Origin: DRTC01 sp964521025 | GTDB lineage: Bacteria; Cloacimonadota; Cloacimonadia; Cloacimonadales; TCS61 | Assembly: GCA_964521025.1 (NCBI GenBank) | Contig: CAZFPK010000058.1 | Coordinates: 1 to 19,118 of the forward strand | DNA: 19,118 nucleotides | Direction of reading: 5' to 3' | Shown: positions 17,403-19,118 of the stretch, piece after piece | Position numbering within the stretch: the stretch's first letter is position 1 | Layout of the letters: each line of letters begins with the position of its first letter | The notes under the pieces: model-generated | Told to the model about the DNA's origin: nothing | The model's input: only the letters and a program-made list of their open reading frames with translations | Database searches by the model: none | Program-made: the position numbers and the translations under genes

Positions 17403-17477
17403 ACTCACCCCTGCCCTCTCTTACAAGAGAGGGAGAAATAAGGGATAACAATATAGCTCCGAAGGAATTGGAGTTTT
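17402..17477. repeat. AACTCACC repeat, copy 11, with a CTCC/GGAG hairpin
   Basis: CCCTCTCTTACAAGAGAGGG hairpin, then AGCTCC (17455-17460) and GGAGTT (17470-17475), before TTAGGAGG of the tail tube gene. Confidence 0.75.
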
Positions 17478-17497
17478 ACGAATAATTAGGAGGAAAA

Positions 17498-18040
17498 ATG
17501 GCAGCAACACAACCGACATTACCGAGCGGGACAGTTAGTAATGATCTCTTGATCGCAGCTTTAATGAAAGTTTGCGGGGGCGGTAATTTATATTTTTCCA
17601 ATGGTTCTTATACTAAAGTCGAAGCAGATGCTGTATTCGACGGGCAGGATCATTGGGCAACGGAAAAAGCAGCAAAATTTTATCAGATCGCGGCTTTGAT
17701 GGAGAAGCCGGGAGATTTCAAATCCACAGCCACTATGCTCAAAACCCGGGATCGTGAATACGAAGGAAAGCGGTCAAATGAAGTGAACATCAATGTGGTC
17801 GGGAGTGGAGAATTAAGTAGGAATTATTTTGAATCTCCGACTTTTTTTGATACGGATCAGATCATGGTCATGGAATCTGCGGACGGAGCGAATTTTGTGA
17901 TCTTCTCCGGTTTGAATTTTTCATTCGATCATAAAGGTGAAATAGATGGTTTGATAGACGGCACTTTCCACAGCAAATGGGCAGGACCGAATACGACCAA
18001 AGTTTATCTTTATAAGAATGTGGTGGAAACGGCAGCTTAA
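17498..18040 (+). CDS. major tail tube protein
   Basis: 180 residues; AGGAGG site. Strand-rich tail tube fold: NEVNINVVGSGELSRNYFES, TFFDTDQIMVMESADGANFV IFSGLNFSFDHKGEIDGLID GTF, and a C-terminal TKVYLYKNVVE. The middle helix EADAVFDGQDHWATEKAAKF is also typical. It forms the hollow tail tube. Position between the tail-terminator-like gene and the chaperone/tape measure genes supports the call. Confidence 0.65.
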   Translation: MAATQPTLPSGTVSNDLLIAALMKVCGGGNLYFSNGSYTKVEADAVFDGQDHWATEKAAKFYQIAALMEKPGDFKSTATMLKTRDREYEGKRSNEVNINVVGSGELSRNYFESPTFFDTDQIMVMESADGANFVIFSGLNFSFDHKGEIDGLIDGTFHSKWAGPNTTKVYLYKNVVETAA

Positions 18041-18087
18041 TATTTAATATTGAAGATTGAATATTTAATATTAAAGGAGAGGTACAA

Positions 18088-18375
18088 ATGATCGATCAGG
18101 CAATAATCCAGATCATTGCGAGCAGTTTATTTACGATTATCCTGGTAATTTTGTTCTATATGCTGAAACAACGGGATAAGCGTTTTGAGAAGTTAGAGAA
18201 TAAAACTAATGATCAGGAAGTCGAGATCACGGAACTTAAAAGCAGCCTCTGGAGTGAAGATAAATTAAGCAAAATGATCGCTTCCGTGATCAGGAATGAA
18301 TTCCTTACTTTTGAGAACAAATTGTTGAATGAAGGTAGATTACGACCTAAAAATGCTAAAACACTAAAAAACTAA
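18088..18375 (+). CDS. small membrane protein with coiled coil (holin-like?)
   Basis: 95 residues; AAAGGAGAGG site. One membrane segment, IIQIIASSLFTIILVILFYM L (about 7-27), then a basic cytosolic-type turn KQRDKRFEKLENKTNDQEVE, and a charged coiled coil. The build is like small holins, spanin-like or tail-associated membrane proteins. No holin is seen near the lysin gene, so this may fill that role even though it lies in the tail operon; this is inference only. Confidence 0.55.
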   Translation: MIDQAIIQIIASSLFTIILVILFYMLKQRDKRFEKLENKTNDQEVEITELKSSLWSEDKLSKMIASVIRNEFLTFENKLLNEGRLRPKNAKTLKN

Positions 18376-18399
18376 AATACTAATCCGACAGGAGATGAA

Positions 18400-18771
18400 A
18401 TGAAAGTTTATACAACTACTAAAGTGCTGAAAAAAGCCTGGCAATTAATGAAAGAATTGGGAGTTCAAAACCTGCTCGGTAGTTTTGATGGTAATATCGC
18501 TAAATTGGATATTAAGCCGGTCGAACTTTTCGATCAATTGATCGAGCAAGATAAATTAGATGAATTCTGTGCGATCATCTCCAAAAAGGATATTTCCGAT
18601 TTCGAGGAGATCGAATTTCCGGAAAAGGAGAAACTGATCACCGGTTTTTTTTCCATTATCGGCAATCCCTTCAAACCGTTGATCGGATTGGTAAAAGAAC
18701 AAATAAAGCCGATGATAGCAGTTTTAAACAATTTAGCATTAATTGGGGAAAAGAACTTAAATCAGAAATAA
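18400..18771 (+). CDS. tail assembly chaperone (gpG-like)
   Basis: 123 residues; AGGAG site. Helical small protein in the position of lambda gpG: after the tail tube and before the tape measure gene. It holds the slippery heptamer T TTA AAC in frame near its end (18723-18729). It coats the tape measure protein during tail assembly. Confidence 0.7.
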   Translation: MKVYTTTKVLKKAWQLMKELGVQNLLGSFDGNIAKLDIKPVELFDQLIEQDKLDEFCAIISKKDISDFEEIEFPEKEKLITGFFSIIGNPFKPLIGLVKEQIKPMIAVLNNLALIGEKNLNQK

Positions 18772-18899
18772 ACCCTTTCTGGATGATGGAATATAATTTA
18801 GTGCAAATCGGCTTTACCGGTTCTGATGAAATCGAATTGGTAGAAGCCGTTTATTATATTTCGCTCGATCAAGAGATAGCATCTAAACTGAAAAAGTAA
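18400..18899 (+). CDS. -1 frameshift product of the tail chaperone (gpGT-like)
   Basis: A -1 slip at T TTA AAC (18723-18729) adds 56 residues: QFSINWGKELKSEINPFWMM, EYNLVQIGFTGSDEIELVEA and so on to TAA 18897-18899, giving about 166 residues in total. The added part has the FW-M and helix pattern of gpT-type ends. A separate start at ATG 18783 has no ribosome site. In lambda-like phages this fusion product is needed at a low fixed ratio. Confidence 0.75.
18723..18729 (+). promoter_or_regulatory. -1 ribosomal frameshift heptamer T TTA AAC
   Basis: Reads GTT TTA AAC in the zero frame: an exact X XXY YYZ heptamer. No clear stimulatory hairpin is seen close downstream. Confidence 0.75.
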
Positions 18900-18907
18900 A
18901 TATAAAG

Positions 18908-19118
18908 ATGGCAAACGAATTAAAACTAACGCTAACACTTAATATAGCAGACTTCAAAAAGCAACTGCAAGAAGCTATATCTGCTTCCGGTAAGATCAAT
19001 GATATCGATATCGAGATCAGTGCTGATGCTTCCGAAGCAGAATCTGCTGCTGAAGATGCTACCGGCGCAGTCGAGGGAATCCCTGATGCAGAAGCGGAGA
19101 TCACGGCTGATAGTTCCG
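18908..19118 (+). CDS. tape measure protein, 5' end
   Basis: Partial, runs off the window. It opens MANELKLTLTLNIADFKKQL QEAI, the usual start of tape measure proteins (a strand, then a helix, in a 'L.L.AD...F...L' pattern). The following part is acidic and alanine-rich: SADASEAESAAEDATGAVEG and DAEAEITADSS. Weak ribosome site, 9 bases after the stop of the frameshifted chaperone. The full gene should be very long and set the tail length. Confidence 0.7.
   Translation, partial: MANELKLTLTLNIADFKKQLQEAISASGKINDIDIEISADASEAESAAEDATGAVEGIPDAEAEITADSS

Noticed and set aside
16962..17408. 148-codon minus-strand ORF
   Set aside because: Shadow of the tail-terminator-like gene; it ends opposite the real gene and begins in a repeat.
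3078..17477. CRISPR array from the many short repeats
   Set aside because: Copies are kilobases apart with no regular spacers, and they differ in sequence.
18747..18753. GGGGAAAAG as the frameshift site
   Set aside because: In the reading frame it is GGG GAA AAG, which does not fit X XXY YYZ; T TTA AAC upstream fits exactly.

Overview
The window is a stretch of a tailed-phage genome, most likely an integrated prophage of an uncultured bacterium. It is A/T-rich, uses strong AGGAGG-type ribosome sites, and has several families of short palindromic repeats between and inside its genes. The repeat style recalls candidate-phylum genomes such as Cloacimonadota, but that is a weak impression from memory. 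The early genes are those of Mu-like transposable phages: a GemA/gp16-like protein, a DUF3164 protein and a small DNA-binding protein. Later come HK97-type head genes and a tail tube/chaperone/tape-measure set typical of a long, non-contractile (siphovirus) tail. A 100-N assembly gap lies at 4865-4964.

Layout. 1-2342: early region with a GemA-like gene, a probable cargo insertion (small Cys-rich gene plus a broken gene), a DUF3164 gene and an HTH gene. 2447-8317: packaging and portal block, with small terminase, large terminase, a gene cut by the gap, a 916-residue protein joining portal, MuF and a C-terminal nuclease-like toxin, and a candidate immunity gene. 8419-9263: a small coiled-coil gene and an M15 peptidase (lysin). 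9367-9870: a lone minus-strand gene with its own promoter and terminator. 10208-11571: two consecutive elements with the end structure of integron gene cassettes, one carrying a PAPS-reductase-like gene and one carrying no ORF but a tRNA-like sequence. 11572-13400: a structured terminator/leader, then three genes sharing the same N-terminus (the last an ORF6N antirepressor), a small gene framed by repeats, and a strong terminator. 13537-19118: head and tail operon with protease/scaffold, cement protein, major capsid, connector, tail terminator-like protein, tail tube, a small membrane protein, a tail chaperone with a U UUA AAC frameshift site, and the start of the tape measure.

Main points of interest. 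(1) The two cassette-like elements have exact G^TT boundaries, and their predicted circular attC ends match 10/10, with no integron integrase in view (CALIN-like). (2) The portal-MuF-toxin fusion is followed by an overlapping small acidic ORF that could be its immunity gene; two different dispersed repeats are read in frame within the fusion. (3) A repeat family with at least 11 copies often supplies the stop codon of the gene before it and the Shine-Dalgarno of the gene after it. (4) Identical gene heads occur on three adjacent genes. (5) A second hairpin family sits directly before the Shine-Dalgarno of terminase, cement and capsid genes, with compensatory base changes.
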